Source of the DNA: Nitrospiraceae bacterium
GTDB lineage: Bacteria; Nitrospirota; Nitrospiria; Nitrospirales; Nitrospiraceae
Length of the DNA: 38,374 nt
Assembly (NCBI GenBank): GCA_035623075.1
Contig: DASPUC010000011.1
Span: 1 to 38,374, forward strand
Direction: 5' to 3'
Shown here: one piece after another, positions 15,082 through 24,971 of the stretch
How the letters are laid out: the number at the start of each line of letters is the position of its first letter
Numbering within the stretch: the stretch's first letter is position 1
Program-made: the position numbers and the translations under genes
Notes under the pieces: generated by a model
The model's database searches: none
What the model was told of the DNA's origin: nothing
What the model saw: the letters and a program-made list of their open reading frames with translations, nothing else

Positions 15082-16971
15082 TTACGTCATGTTACGAGTG
15101 GGCTCGACTTTTCTCAAGCAGGGCACAATCCCTTCCTCCAGCCATGCATATTCGCCATTCATGATGGCTTTTGATAGGTGATACACAACGGTATCCTTCT
15201 TGTGTCGACGGATTTTCGCGGCGATCGAGGAGGGAGGGCGCAGACGATCCGCCATATCCTGGCAGAAGTAATCGACGAGCGCACGGATCCCGGGCTTGTC
15301 TCTCATTTCCGGTTGGGAGGCAAACCAGAGAACCGCGGCCATGGGGAAGAGTAACAGACTGTCATTCACCAAATGCTGCAGCAAGAGTTGCTTATTGTGC
15401 AGCTTCTGTCGGTGACGGAGTGTTGCGATGAGGGTTGATCGTGTCAGATTCCGTGAGGAAGACTCGATAAAACGAACCCACCGGGCATAGTCTCTCCCGT
15501 ATGACGCAGAAGCGGAGCCGGAATGAGCGAAAGTGAGACAGGAGAGGAGCGACATGTGCGCGTAATAAAATGTCGCGGCGATCTTGCGGGAAAGTGATCC
15601 TTCGAGAATGGCGAGACCTTGATCGAGATAGGGAGCAAGAGACTCGCGCGCCATCCAGATGCGAAGAATCTCACTCGTTCCCTCCCATACGAGATTAATC
15701 CGCGCGTCGCGAAGCATGCGCATCACCGGAATGACCGGTTCGCCGGTCTTCCGCTGGGCCTCGGCGGTCATGAATCCTCGTCCGCCGCGGATCTGGAACA
15801 GGTCGTTGACTGCCTCCCAGTACCATTCGCTTCCGATGATTTTGGCGGCCGCCGACTCCAGCCGAAGGTCACCCTTCTTCTTGGCCCATGCTCCGCAGAA
15901 GGCCATTACGGCATCGAGCGCCAGCGTATAGGCTGCCACGCGACAGAGTTTTTCTCCGACCAGGTTGTGTTCGCCGATCGGTTTGTTCCATTGGACGCGA
16001 GTCTGCCCCCACCAGCGCATCACGGACAGGCACTGCTTGAGGCCTCCCAGACAGGCTGCAGGGAGAGTCAGGCGTCCGACGGTAAGGGTGGCGAGCGCGA
16101 TCCTCAGGCCGTCCTCTTCGCTGCCGAGGCGATTTTCAATCGGGACGTACACATTGTTGAACCTCGGGATGCCGTTGTAAATACCTCTGACGCCCTCAAA
16201 TCGCAGACGAGTGACGGAGCATCCCGGCCATTGAGTCTCGACGATGAAGGCTCCATACCGCTTGTGTGCCCGGGGGTCCCGGAGTTCCTCAGGACGATCC
16301 ACGATTCGTACAATGACGACCAGCATGGACGACAGAAATTCGCCATCGTGCTTCGCGGAATTCGTAATGAAGAATTTTTCTCCTGTGAGGCGGTAGCCGA
16401 CGGTCTTTCCATTCTCCGCGACACGGATAGCGTACGTGTCCACTTTGGAGATATCGCAGCCAACGTTTCGCTCCGTGAGCGCAAACCCTGAAATCTCCCC
16501 CTTTGCCAGCCGTGGAAGATACTTCGTTTTTTGCTCTTCCGTTCCAAAAAGGCGCAGCGGCTCGGGAACGCCGATTGATTGCGCTGCCGACAACAGCACT
16601 GTCAGCGAAGCGTCGACGCTTCCGCACAGGGTGGCAACCTTTTGATATTCATATTGAGTGAATTCCTGCCCGCCGAACGATTTGGGGATCTTGATTCCCA
16701 GTGCTCCGAGGTGAGCCAAGGTTTTAATAACCGGCTCAGGGAGTTCTCCCTCGCTATCGACCCGTTCGGGATCCAGGGACAGAAGGGTAGGCGTGAGTCG
16801 TTCCAGAAAATCTAAGGCCGACGGACTCACCTCCGGGAGGCCGATAGAGGTGAAGAGGTCCCACCGGACATCGGCTTCGAACAAACCCGCAATAAAGCCG
16901 GTGTAGGAAGCCTTATCCCGGGCGGCTTCAGCGATCGCCTCGGACCCTTTAAACACATCTGTATGGCCCAT
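15082..16971 (-). CDS. fadE: Acyl-CoA dehydrogenase with extended C-terminus
   Basis: 629 residues from the ATG at 16971, which follows AGGAAGAAAGG; the upstream start at 17040 is disfavoured. It has the FAD-binding acyl-CoA dehydrogenase core: LTERNVGCDISKV, GEKFFITNSAKHDG, a catalytic-Glu region LVWEGTSEILRIW, and a C-terminal helical extension of about 160 residues as in VLCAD/ACAD9-type enzymes. It oxidises acyl-CoA to trans-2-enoyl-CoA, the first step of beta-oxidation. It diverges from the second thiolase gene across a 230-base promoter region. Confidence 0.9.
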   Translation of the reverse strand: MGHTDVFKGSEAIAEAARDKASYTGFIAGLFEADVRWDLFTSIGLPEVSPSALDFLERLTPTLLSLDPERVDSEGELPEPVIKTLAHLGALGIKIPKSFGGQEFTQYEYQKVATLCGSVDASLTVLLSAAQSIGVPEPLRLFGTEEQKTKYLPRLAKGEISGFALTERNVGCDISKVDTYAIRVAENGKTVGYRLTGEKFFITNSAKHDGEFLSSMLVVIVRIVDRPEELRDPRAHKRYGAFIVETQWPGCSVTRLRFEGVRGIYNGIPRFNNVYVPIENRLGSEEDGLRIALATLTVGRLTLPAACLGGLKQCLSVMRWWGQTRVQWNKPIGEHNLVGEKLCRVAAYTLALDAVMAFCGAWAKKKGDLRLESAAAKIIGSEWYWEAVNDLFQIRGGRGFMTAEAQRKTGEPVIPVMRMLRDARINLVWEGTSEILRIWMARESLAPYLDQGLAILEGSLSRKIAATFYYAHMSLLSCLTFAHSGSASASYGRDYARWVRFIESSSRNLTRSTLIATLRHRQKLHNKQLLLQHLVNDSLLLFPMAAVLWFASQPEMRDKPGIRALVDYFCQDMADRLRPPSSIAAKIRRHKKDTVVYHLSKAIMNGEYAWLEEGIVPCLRKVEPTRNMT

Positions 16972-17201
16972 GTTGGCCTTTCTTCCTAAGAGGCATCTTC
17001 CATTTTGTACCTCGGTGTATCCATGTAACTTTACCACCATTTTAGGGCCGATTATGCCGACTCTGTCTCGTAATGAGAGGGACGCGCTTCCTATCCCCCC
17101 TTATGCGGGAGACTCAATACTCCAAGAAACAAGGCAAATCGTCGGCCTCATGGTACGATGTCAGTAGGGCATCATTCAGGATTTCGGACGAGGCGAACAT
17201 C
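16972..17201. promoter_or_regulatory. Divergent intergenic region between fadE-like and fadI-like genes
   Basis: This 230-base stretch must hold promoters for two divergent beta-oxidation operons. AGGAAGAAAGG is the ribosome binding site of the minus-strand gene. No convincing FadR- or PsrA-type palindrome was seen by eye. Confidence 0.4.
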
Positions 17202-18527
17202 ATGCGTAATGTCGTGGTCGTCGACGGATTTCGTACTCCCTTCTGCAAGGAAGGTACAGATTTTCGCGAGACGGATGCGGAAGTGCTGGGAGCCTGGGTC
17301 GTCCGCGAAATGATTGCGCGTTGTCACCGCTGGAATCTCCCTTTGCAGGCGATCGATTGCGTGTTGGGAAGCAATGTCGCGACCCCCATGCATTCAGTAA
17401 ATCCGACACGGGTCGCGGCCGTCACCGGTGGACTCCCTCCGACGATTCCAGCCGATACAGTGGCCGGCAAAAATTGCGGCTCCGGAGTGACGGCACTCTA
17501 TTATGCGAGTCTACGCATTCGGAGCGGCGATGCCGACACCGTGCTCGTGATCGGTATGGAAGCGATGAGCCGAATCCCGGTTGTCTATAACCGAACGGTG
17601 GCTGACCTTCTCCTCCAATTCGGCAAAGCCAGAAGTCGTCAAGAACGAACCGCCAGCGTGGTTGCCCTTCTTCCCAAGTTGCTAAATCTTAAAAAATATC
17701 CGCCTGGAATAGGGCTGATCATGGGCCTCACGGACCCGATGTGCGACCTTATTATGGGACAGACGGCGGAGAATATTGCGAAAGATCCTTCGCTGAGCAT
17801 CACTCGCGAGGACCAGGACGGGTTTTCCGTTCGATCGCACAGGCTGGCGGCGCAAGCATGGAAAGGCGGACTCTTTGCCGAGGAAGTTGTGCCCATGTTT
17901 GTCTCAGAGAGCAACGCCTACATTGAGCGAGACAACGGATTTCGGGAGGATGCCGATCAACAGATGTTTCACGATGTGAAGTCTGTCTTCGATAAGCGCC
18001 ACGGTTCGGTGACGCCGGCCAATTCCTCGCAAATCACCGACGCAGCTGCGGCCATGCTCCTCATGGAGGAAGAGAAGGCCAAATCCCTTGGGCTGCCGAT
18101 CCTCGGATATGTAAAAGACTACGCCGACTTCGGGTATGAGCCAGCCTATATGGGCCTCGCCCCAGTCGGGGCCATCGCCAAGGTCCTGTCGAAGGCTCGC
18201 TTGACCCTCAAGGACTTTGCAGTCTGTGAAATCAACGAAGCCTTTGCGTCCGTGGTATTGGGGATCACTCGCATTCTGGACTCATCGTCTCTCATGGAGC
18301 GCAAGTTTGGCCGCTATGGATGGACTGAACGTCTCGGCGAAATCCCAATCGACGATCTCAATCCGCATGGCGGGGCTATCGCCCTCGGTCATCCGGTCGG
18401 TGTTTCCGGTCTACGGTTGGCCACGACCTCCTTGTTTGAGCTCAAACGGCGGCATGCGGAGCGGGCATTGATCAGTATGTGTGTCGGGGGCGGACAGGGT
18501 GTGGCGATGATCTTGGAGAGGAAATAG
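17202..18527 (+). CDS. fadI: 3-ketoacyl-CoA thiolase (FadA/FadI-type)
   Basis: 441 residues from ATG 17202; the upstream extension to 17073 is rejected since MRNVVVVDGFRTPFC is a normal thiolase start and GACGAGG precedes it. Cys92 (AGKNCGSGVTALYYA), His in GGAIALGHPVGVSG and Cys in MCVGGGQGVAM are all in place. It performs the last step of beta-oxidation, releasing acetyl-CoA. Its stop is 2 bases before the start of the FadJ-like gene, so they are a co-translated pair as in the fadIJ operon. The assignment to FadI rather than FadA rests on this pairing. Confidence 0.85.
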   Translation: MRNVVVVDGFRTPFCKEGTDFRETDAEVLGAWVVREMIARCHRWNLPLQAIDCVLGSNVATPMHSVNPTRVAAVTGGLPPTIPADTVAGKNCGSGVTALYYASLRIRSGDADTVLVIGMEAMSRIPVVYNRTVADLLLQFGKARSRQERTASVVALLPKLLNLKKYPPGIGLIMGLTDPMCDLIMGQTAENIAKDPSLSITREDQDGFSVRSHRLAAQAWKGGLFAEEVVPMFVSESNAYIERDNGFREDADQQMFHDVKSVFDKRHGSVTPANSSQITDAAAAMLLMEEEKAKSLGLPILGYVKDYADFGYEPAYMGLAPVGAIAKVLSKARLTLKDFAVCEINEAFASVVLGITRILDSSSLMERKFGRYGWTERLGEIPIDDLNPHGGAIALGHPVGVSGLRLATTSLFELKRRHAERALISMCVGGGQGVAMILERK

Positions 18528-18529
18528 AG

Positions 18530-20683
18530 ATGTCAGGCGAATTCAGGCATTTCAAGACCACAGTCGCTGACGGGGGAATTCTCCTTGCAGGTTTTGATTA
18601 CGCGGGTAAGTCGGTCAATGTGCTCAATGGTGAGAGCCTCTCTGAATGGCAGGAGATCGTCCGGTTTGCGCAACATTCCACCGCCGTCAAAGGCGTGGTG
18701 CTGACGAGCCTGAAAGAAGGAAATTTCTGTGCCGGAGCCGATTTGGAACAGATGCATGACGCACAGCAGCGCCATTCCTTTCAGGAGTTAGAGCAACTGG
18801 TCATTACTGCCCACAGAGTCTTTGGCGAAATGGAGCGCTCGCCAAAACCTTTTGTCGCCGCGGTGGAAGGCGCCTGTCTGGGCGGAGGGCTCGAACTGGC
18901 GCTGGCCTGCCATGCGCGGCTTGCCAGTGCTCATGGGAGGACCTGCTTTGCCCTGCCGGAGGTCAAGCTTGGTATTCTGCCCGGATTTGGGGGTACGCAG
19001 CGCCTTCCACGGTTAATCGGCTTACCGGCGGCTTTGGACATGATCGCAACGGGAAAGACAATTTTCCCTCGGCAGGCTTTGAAAATAGGCCTTGCGGAAG
19101 CAATGGTGACGTCTATCCCCTCTACGGTTCGAACCCTTGAGGAGGTTGCGAAAGAAACCCTCGTTCACGTCGCCATTGCGCGGGCCTGTGAACTTGGGTC
19201 GACTCCTCTTCGACCACGGCAGCTCCGGGCTAACGAGAGGCTCTTCAGCGTCCCAGTGATTCGTTCGCTGGTGTGTCGCTATGCGCGACGTCAGGTCATC
19301 AAGCGAGTCAGGCATTTTTATCCCGCTCCGCTTCGTGCCATCGATGCAGTGGAGAAGGGGATGCATCTGAGTGTCTTGGAGGGATCACTAAAAGTCGAGA
19401 AGCCGCTCTTGCTGGACCTTATGGCCGGCCCGATCTCTGTACACCTCGTTGGTCTGTTCCTGAGAGGCGAGGAGGTGAAACGGAGGGTTGCTCCCGTTCC
19501 GGAGGCTGTGACTCGCATTGGTGTGCTGGGAGCCGGCTTGATGGGCTCCCAAATCGCCGGGCAGCTCGCCGAAAAAGGGTATTCGACCGTGCTGCGGGAT
19601 GTGGCGTCGAACATTCTCGCGACGGCGATGGGCAGGATCCATCAAGGGCAGGCTGTCCAGGTGCGTAAGCGGATCATCCTTCCTTCCGAGCTGCGCTATC
19701 GAATGATGCGGATTACACCAACCACTGACCTCAGGGATGTAAGCGTTGCCTCTCTTGTGATCGAGGCGGTGTCGGAGAAACTGGACGTGAAACGGGCGGT
19801 GCTTGCGGAGTTTGAGTCCGAGGCACGACCCGACGCGATATTTGCCACCAACACGTCATCGTACACCTTGGCCGACATTGCCGTGAAGGCTGCTCATCCT
19901 GAACGGTGTGTCGGACTCCACTTCTTCAATCCTGTCGCCAAAATGCAGTTGGTGGAGGTGGTGCGAGCGCCCTTCACATCCGACAGGGTTTTGGCGCAGG
20001 CCTGCATTGTGGCGAAGCGCCTGGGCAAGTTTCCGCTGGTGGTGCGTGACGGACCAGGATTCCTCGTTAACAGAATCCTCTCACGCTATTTGGCAGAGGC
20101 CGTGATCATGGTGGGAGAGGGTATCTCTCTTCGGCGCATTGACGCGATCGCCAAAAACTTTGGCATGGCAGTGGACAGCGGGCATCCGATGGGTCCTCTC
20201 GAACTCGTCGACCTGATCGGACTTCCGGTCGCCATGCATGTCCTGACTTCGCTCGCCGCGTTAGGATCTCGAATAGAATCCCGCGACGCGCTGCTGCGGA
20301 ATTTCCTTTCCGCCAAGAAGCCGGTGACATTTTGGAAGTCAGGTAAAGAGAATGCGCAGGCGCTTGAACTCATTGCACACTATCGTCGTACAGAGTCTTC
20401 GGCGGTTGATTCCGTCTCCGACGACATCCTTCAGCAGCGCTTATTTCTTCCCATGGTTGACGAAGCGGTGCGCTGTCTGCACGACAAGATTGTGGAGCAT
20501 CCCTGGCAGGTTGATTTTGCTCTCACGTATGGGATTGGGTTTCCCGCGTTCCGTGGAGGTCTGCTTACATGGGCTCGCCAGACCATGACACCTGGACAGA
20601 TAGCCCAGGCATTGGAAGCGCTGGCGATCAAGTACGGCAAACGGTTTGAGCCTTGTCCGAGTCTCTTGAGCGGTGGGTGGTAG
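18530..20683 (+). CDS. fadJ: Bifunctional enoyl-CoA hydratase / 3-hydroxyacyl-CoA dehydrogenase
   Basis: 717 residues, the size of FadJ/FadB alpha subunits. The N-terminal crotonase domain has EGACLGGGLELALACH and PEVKLGILPGFGGTQRLPRL, with Glu residues in the active-site positions. The dehydrogenase domain starts near residue 320 with the NAD-binding RIGVLGAGLMGSQIAG and has the catalytic GLHFFNPVAKMQLVEVV. Two C-terminal HCDH helical domains follow (FGMAVDSGHPMGPLELVDLIG). It hydrates enoyl-CoA and oxidises the hydroxyacyl-CoA, and pairs with the thiolase 2 bases upstream to form the trifunctional complex. Confidence 0.92.
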   Translation: MSGEFRHFKTTVADGGILLAGFDYAGKSVNVLNGESLSEWQEIVRFAQHSTAVKGVVLTSLKEGNFCAGADLEQMHDAQQRHSFQELEQLVITAHRVFGEMERSPKPFVAAVEGACLGGGLELALACHARLASAHGRTCFALPEVKLGILPGFGGTQRLPRLIGLPAALDMIATGKTIFPRQALKIGLAEAMVTSIPSTVRTLEEVAKETLVHVAIARACELGSTPLRPRQLRANERLFSVPVIRSLVCRYARRQVIKRVRHFYPAPLRAIDAVEKGMHLSVLEGSLKVEKPLLLDLMAGPISVHLVGLFLRGEEVKRRVAPVPEAVTRIGVLGAGLMGSQIAGQLAEKGYSTVLRDVASNILATAMGRIHQGQAVQVRKRIILPSELRYRMMRITPTTDLRDVSVASLVIEAVSEKLDVKRAVLAEFESEARPDAIFATNTSSYTLADIAVKAAHPERCVGLHFFNPVAKMQLVEVVRAPFTSDRVLAQACIVAKRLGKFPLVVRDGPGFLVNRILSRYLAEAVIMVGEGISLRRIDAIAKNFGMAVDSGHPMGPLELVDLIGLPVAMHVLTSLAALGSRIESRDALLRNFLSAKKPVTFWKSGKENAQALELIAHYRRTESSAVDSVSDDILQQRLFLPMVDEAVRCLHDKIVEHPWQVDFALTYGIGFPAFRGGLLTWARQTMTPGQIAQALEALAIKYGKRFEPCPSLLSGGW

Positions 20684-20727
20684 TGGTGAGAGGGTGTTGA
20701 GTTAACTCGCTCCAAGCGGAGTGCTGC

Positions 20728-22392
20728 ATGCGTGAACAACCGTGGTTCTTACATTATCCCGAGGGAGTCCCCCACGAGCTCTCGCTTTACTCCGAGACGC
20801 TCCTATCGATGTTGTCCCGGAGCGCGAAACGGTTTTCACGCCGGCCGGCTCTCTACTTCTTCGGCAAGACGCTCTCATATCAGGAATGTTACTCGCTCGT
20901 GGAGCGATTTGCCTGCGGGCTGGCGGCGTTGGGAGTTCGGAAGGGTGATCGCGTTGCCCTCTGTCTTCCAAATTCTCCGCAGGCAGTCATCGCCTACTTC
21001 GGCATATTAAGGGCGGGGGGCATCGTCGTGGCCTGCAACCCCACCTATACGGAACACGAGCTGTCGCACCAGCTGCGAGATGCGGGGGCGCGAGTGATCG
21101 TAGTTCTCGACTTGATGTACCAGAAAATCCAGCAGCTGGACCTGGACCTGATCATCGTCACCCGGATCACCGATTTCATGACGACGATCGCGAAGTATAT
21201 CTATCGACATCGCAACGGCCAACCGCCTCCTGAGATCCCGGCGAAGGATACGACGCTGTTTTTCCACGATGTGCTGGATCGCGTGACCCCCGTCGCGCCG
21301 AAGGACCTTCCGGTCGTGACGCCGGACGATATCGCGCTCCTTCAATATACAGGGGGCACCACCGGCATATCCAAAGGAGCGGAGCTGCGTCACCGCAATC
21401 TGACGGCCAACATTCAGCAACTCATCAGCTGGTTTGCGCCCGCCGAACGAGTGGAGAGCTTTCTCGCGGCGCTGCCTCTCTTTCATGTGTTTGGAATGAC
21501 GGTCACGCAAAATATCTGCCTGGCCGTCGGAGGGTGTATGGTGCTAGTCCCTGACCCTCGGAACATGTCTGTTCTGCTGACGATTCTTCGCAAGAAGCAA
21601 CCCACCGTGATCACACTTGTTCCTGCTCTTGTGCGAAAGCTTCTCGACCATTGTGATGCGAACGATTTCAAGGCGACGAGATTTGTAATTTGCGGGGGAG
21701 CCGCGCTGCCCTATGAACTCCTGAAAACATTCAAAGAAAAGACTGGCCACATGATTGTTGAAGGATACGGCCTCTCAGAAGCCTCACCGGTGACGCACTG
21801 CAATATTCCCCGCGGTCTCTCGGTCAAGCGGTCTATCGGATTGCCGATCGCAAACACTGAGGCAAAAATCGTCGACGAGACGGGTCGTGAAGTCCCGGTT
21901 GGCGAGGTCGGTGAACTCTGGGTGCGGGGTCCACAAGTGATGCAGGGGTACTGGAACAATCCTGTGGAAACAGCGAACGTGCTGAAGCCCGAGGGATGGC
22001 TCGCGACCGGCGACGTCGCGCGCGCCGATCCAGATGGCTTCTTCTACATCGTGGATCGCAAGAAGAATATGATTCTGTCAACCTCCGGCTTTAATGTGTA
22101 CCCAGCCGAGATTGAGCAGGTGCTCGCTCTTCATCCGCATGTCAGTGAGGCGGCCGTCATCGGAGTGCAGCTCAGGGACGGGTGCGAATCGATTAAGGCG
22201 TTTGTTGTCATCACGGTTGAACACGTCTCTGCGGACGACCTCCTCGCACATTGCCGACGTTACCTGGCATCCTACAAGGTTCCTAAGAAGATTGAGTTCC
22301 GCAAGGAACTACCCAGATCGATTCTTGGAAAGACACTGCACCGGGTGTTGCGCGTTGAAGAAACGGAGCGACTCTCCCTTCAACGTTCCTAG
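20728..22392 (+). CDS. fadD: Long-chain acyl-CoA synthetase (AMP-forming)
   Basis: 554 residues of the ANL superfamily. The P-loop YTGGTTGISKGAE, the motif VEGYGLSEASPVTH, LATGDVARADPDG with the ribose-binding Asp, VDRKKNMILSTSGFNVYPAEIE and the catalytic Lys in LPRSILGKTLHR are all present. It activates free fatty acids with ATP and CoA. It is 44 bases downstream of the fadJ-like gene on the same strand, so it is likely in one transcript with the thiolase. The stop TAG (22390-22392) lies in CTAG shared with the convergent gene's stop. Confidence 0.9.
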   Translation: MREQPWFLHYPEGVPHELSLYSETLLSMLSRSAKRFSRRPALYFFGKTLSYQECYSLVERFACGLAALGVRKGDRVALCLPNSPQAVIAYFGILRAGGIVVACNPTYTEHELSHQLRDAGARVIVVLDLMYQKIQQLDLDLIIVTRITDFMTTIAKYIYRHRNGQPPPEIPAKDTTLFFHDVLDRVTPVAPKDLPVVTPDDIALLQYTGGTTGISKGAELRHRNLTANIQQLISWFAPAERVESFLAALPLFHVFGMTVTQNICLAVGGCMVLVPDPRNMSVLLTILRKKQPTVITLVPALVRKLLDHCDANDFKATRFVICGGAALPYELLKTFKEKTGHMIVEGYGLSEASPVTHCNIPRGLSVKRSIGLPIANTEAKIVDETGREVPVGEVGELWVRGPQVMQGYWNNPVETANVLKPEGWLATGDVARADPDGFFYIVDRKKNMILSTSGFNVYPAEIEQVLALHPHVSEAAVIGVQLRDGCESIKAFVVITVEHVSADDLLAHCRRYLASYKVPKKIEFRKELPRSILGKTLHRVLRVEETERLSLQRS

Positions 22393-23564
22393 GCGTCACA
22401 GGGGGAAGGACGGGGGCCAACCGGGCGAAAACGTCCCTGAACGCAAGGCAGGTCGCCAACATATCGAGCCAGCGCCAACGCGGCAGAGAGTCCGGGCGAT
22501 TCAATGCCTACCAGATTGATGAGCGGCGGGTCTTTCCTGTCTACGGAGACAATGAAGTCGCTCTTGCGCTGATCTTCTTTCACAACACAAGGCCGGATTC
22601 CGGAATAAGCCCACCGAAGATCGCCTTCTTCCAGGGCCGGAAGGAATTTCTTCAAGGCGTCGAGGAACACGCCCGGCGGTGTCTTGCGCGACGTATAGTC
22701 CGTTTTATTGTGGATTGCCACCTCGTTGGGTCCCAGGAACACCTGTCCATTCGGACGGGGGCCGAAATGAATCCCCTTGCCGGTTGCTTGAGGAGGTAGG
22801 GCAGGGTACACCAAACGGTTAATAAGGTGCTTTTTCTCTGCGGTGACCACCTCGTAGTACTCACCCCGCAGGGGGCTGATGGTATACTTATTATTATGTA
22901 GGGCAAGAGTGGCAACATCGTCGGCATGGAGGCCTGCAGCATTGATTAAGCACGTAGCACGGATTTGCTGATGATCGGTGGTGACGATGTAGGAAGCCGC
23001 CTCTTCATCGATGCCGATCACTCGGTTAGTGAAAAGATACTCGGCACCAGTAGCTTCCGAGTCGGTCTTGAGTGATTGCACAAAGGCGAGCGAATCGATG
23101 ACACAGACGCTTGGAATGACAATGCCACAGCAGGCACGAAGATGGGGTTCCCACGTCTGTAATCCCGACGGCGTCACAAACGACATCCGGATTTTGGTCT
23201 TCCAGGCGTTGATCCACAGACGCCGGAGCATGGACATCTCACGCCAGAGACCTCGGCGGATATCCTCGCGCGAAATGGCGATGACCATGCCTGTTTGGAG
23301 CAGGGGGATGTTGTGCTGTAACGCGTATGACACCGTCGATGCGCTTCCCTCTCGTGCCAATAGGGCCTTCAATGAACGGGGATGTTCGTGGATTCCACTA
23401 TGGAGCACACCGCTGTTGCGCCCGCTGGTCTCTTCTCCCACCCGCGCGCGTTGTTCCAGTACGGCGATGCGGAGCGGAGCGGTCCACTGCCGCCGCCCTA
23501 ACTCTCGGGCAATGGCGCATCCGACGACCCCGGCTCCTACAATGCAGACATCGTACGAGTTCAT
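22389..23564 (-). CDS. lhgO: L-2-hydroxyglutarate oxidase-like FAD enzyme
   Basis: 391 residues from ATG 23564 (MNSYDVCIVGAGVVGCAIAREL), a DAO-family flavoprotein. The FAD-binding GxGxxG is at residues 10-15; GRNSGVLHSGIH and GIRPCVVK near the C-terminus are typical of L-2-hydroxyglutarate dehydrogenases/oxidases. LVGIESPGLSAALALARYV is the conserved C-terminal FAD segment. It would oxidise L-2-hydroxyglutarate to 2-oxoglutarate at the membrane or in the cytoplasm. It is convergent with fadD, sharing the 4 bases CTAG, and diverges from the patatin gene. A glycerol-3-phosphate or other hydroxyacid substrate is less likely but not excluded. Confidence 0.8.
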   Translation of the reverse strand: MNSYDVCIVGAGVVGCAIARELGRRQWTAPLRIAVLEQRARVGEETSGRNSGVLHSGIHEHPRSLKALLAREGSASTVSYALQHNIPLLQTGMVIAISREDIRRGLWREMSMLRRLWINAWKTKIRMSFVTPSGLQTWEPHLRACCGIVIPSVCVIDSLAFVQSLKTDSEATGAEYLFTNRVIGIDEEAASYIVTTDHQQIRATCLINAAGLHADDVATLALHNNKYTISPLRGEYYEVVTAEKKHLINRLVYPALPPQATGKGIHFGPRPNGQVFLGPNEVAIHNKTDYTSRKTPPGVFLDALKKFLPALEEGDLRWAYSGIRPCVVKEDQRKSDFIVSVDRKDPPLINLVGIESPGLSAALALARYVGDLPCVQGRFRPVGPRPSPCDA

Positions 23565-23704
23565 TGGGTGGGGTCCCTTCTGTCCGGACACTGGCCGAGC
23601 AAGCTATGCGCTGGGCGTTTTAGCGCACCCACGTCGTTGGCAACATCGTGTAGCCGTCTTGGCACCCTATAGGTGTTCTGGGTATGCAAAGCTGGGGAAT
23701 TCGC

Positions 23705-24931
23705 ATGTCTGATCATCTGTCGAACAAATACGGGAAGATTCTGTTCGTCTTTTGCGGCGGTGGGTGTAAGGCTGTCATCCAGGCGGCTGCGGCTGCAGAA
23801 TTGGTCAATGCCGGCTTGATACCAGCCCACATCATGAGTTCCTCAGCTGGAACCTGCAATGCTCTCGGCTTCGTCGAGAATCCCGGAGTAGTCGGAGCCG
23901 AGAAAACTCTCCGCATCTGGGAAGAATATATCACCTCTCCGGAGGCGATCTACGAAGTCCACCCGTTCCTCCGCGAGAAATTGGCACGTCTCTTAGGGGT
24001 TGTACCACGGGTGACTCAGGGCTGGGGGCCGAGCGGATCGATACTCCACGATCTGAGGAGGGCACTCAAGTTTCTGCCGCTGGTCCTATCCTTTTGTGTG
24101 CGCATGCCGTTCCGCGTAGCGGGTCGCACCGTGAGTCTTATATTTCGCCTCATGGACACATTTGAATCCCAGCACAAGTCATTCCGGCGGCTCGTGCAGG
24201 CGCCTGAAGTCCAAGAAGCGTTCGACGAAGTGGATAAATATTTTGAATTCAAGAGGATGAAGGCCTTCCTGGATCCATTCCCGCTTTTAGCGAGACTCGG
24301 TGAGCAGATTGACCTGCAGAAGGTGCTCGCAAGCCCCACCGTGTGGCATATCCTGACTGAACGGTATGAAGATGGAGCGACCGTGATCTTTTCAAACAAG
24401 GACCGAGATCTCGCGATGGATGAATCTGAAGACGCGCGGATCCAGAAATCCAAACATGATGTCTTCTTTAAGCGTATCCGCGCCTCCATGGCTTTGTACC
24501 CTTTGTTTGAGATGGTTGAAATAGACGGCTACCGATACCTCGATGCTGATCTCGCCAATCCCCTCCCGGTTGAAGAGGCTCTCAGCCTCGGATGCGATAC
24601 GGTGTTCATCTTTCTCAACGTTCCGAGGAAGAGTGTTCGTGTTGACCCACACCCCTTGCGGGATCTTCTCGAGTTAAACGACCTGCTACGATTGAATGAG
24701 CGATACATCCACCACCGCCTCACGGAAGCACAGATGAAAGCCAAGGAGATGGGAGTCAATCTTTTTGTCATCCGCCCAGACGCGATCCCTCCTGGCCTCG
24801 GATTGCTGGAGATTGATGGCAAGGTGATCGAATTGGTGAAGAATTACGAGCGAAAACGGATGAAGGAATATCTCGAACATTTGGACGCACACAACCTCCG
24901 ATTTGCGCCATCCATTAGCGCTGATTCCTAA
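23705..24931 (+). CDS. Patatin-like phospholipase
   Basis: 408 residues from ATG 23705 (GGGGA upstream; the start at 23684 is less likely). The oxyanion motif FCGGGCKAV is at residues 16-24 and the nucleophile elbow MSSSAG has Ser47 at its centre; the first position of GxSxG is Ser here rather than Gly. The catalytic Asp is in YLDADLANPLP near residue 280. It would release acyl chains from phospholipids or neutral lipids, feeding the acyl-CoA ligase downstream of the beta-oxidation genes. It is followed by a glycerophosphodiester phosphodiesterase 40 bases later, so the two together would strip and recycle phospholipid. Confidence 0.85.
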   Translation: MSDHLSNKYGKILFVFCGGGCKAVIQAAAAAELVNAGLIPAHIMSSSAGTCNALGFVENPGVVGAEKTLRIWEEYITSPEAIYEVHPFLREKLARLLGVVPRVTQGWGPSGSILHDLRRALKFLPLVLSFCVRMPFRVAGRTVSLIFRLMDTFESQHKSFRRLVQAPEVQEAFDEVDKYFEFKRMKAFLDPFPLLARLGEQIDLQKVLASPTVWHILTERYEDGATVIFSNKDRDLAMDESEDARIQKSKHDVFFKRIRASMALYPLFEMVEIDGYRYLDADLANPLPVEEALSLGCDTVFIFLNVPRKSVRVDPHPLRDLLELNDLLRLNERYIHHRLTEAQMKAKEMGVNLFVIRPDAIPPGLGLLEIDGKVIELVKNYERKRMKEYLEHLDAHNLRFAPSISADS

Positions 24932-24971
24932 CTCCAACCACTTCTGTCTTCGCATTGATTCCGGAGATCCC

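Noticed and set aside
15619-16491. 290-residue plus-strand frame
   Set aside because: Lies antisense inside the acyl-CoA dehydrogenase gene, with no ribosome site.
23011-23712. 233-residue plus-strand frame
   Set aside because: Antisense to the L-2-hydroxyglutarate oxidase-like gene.
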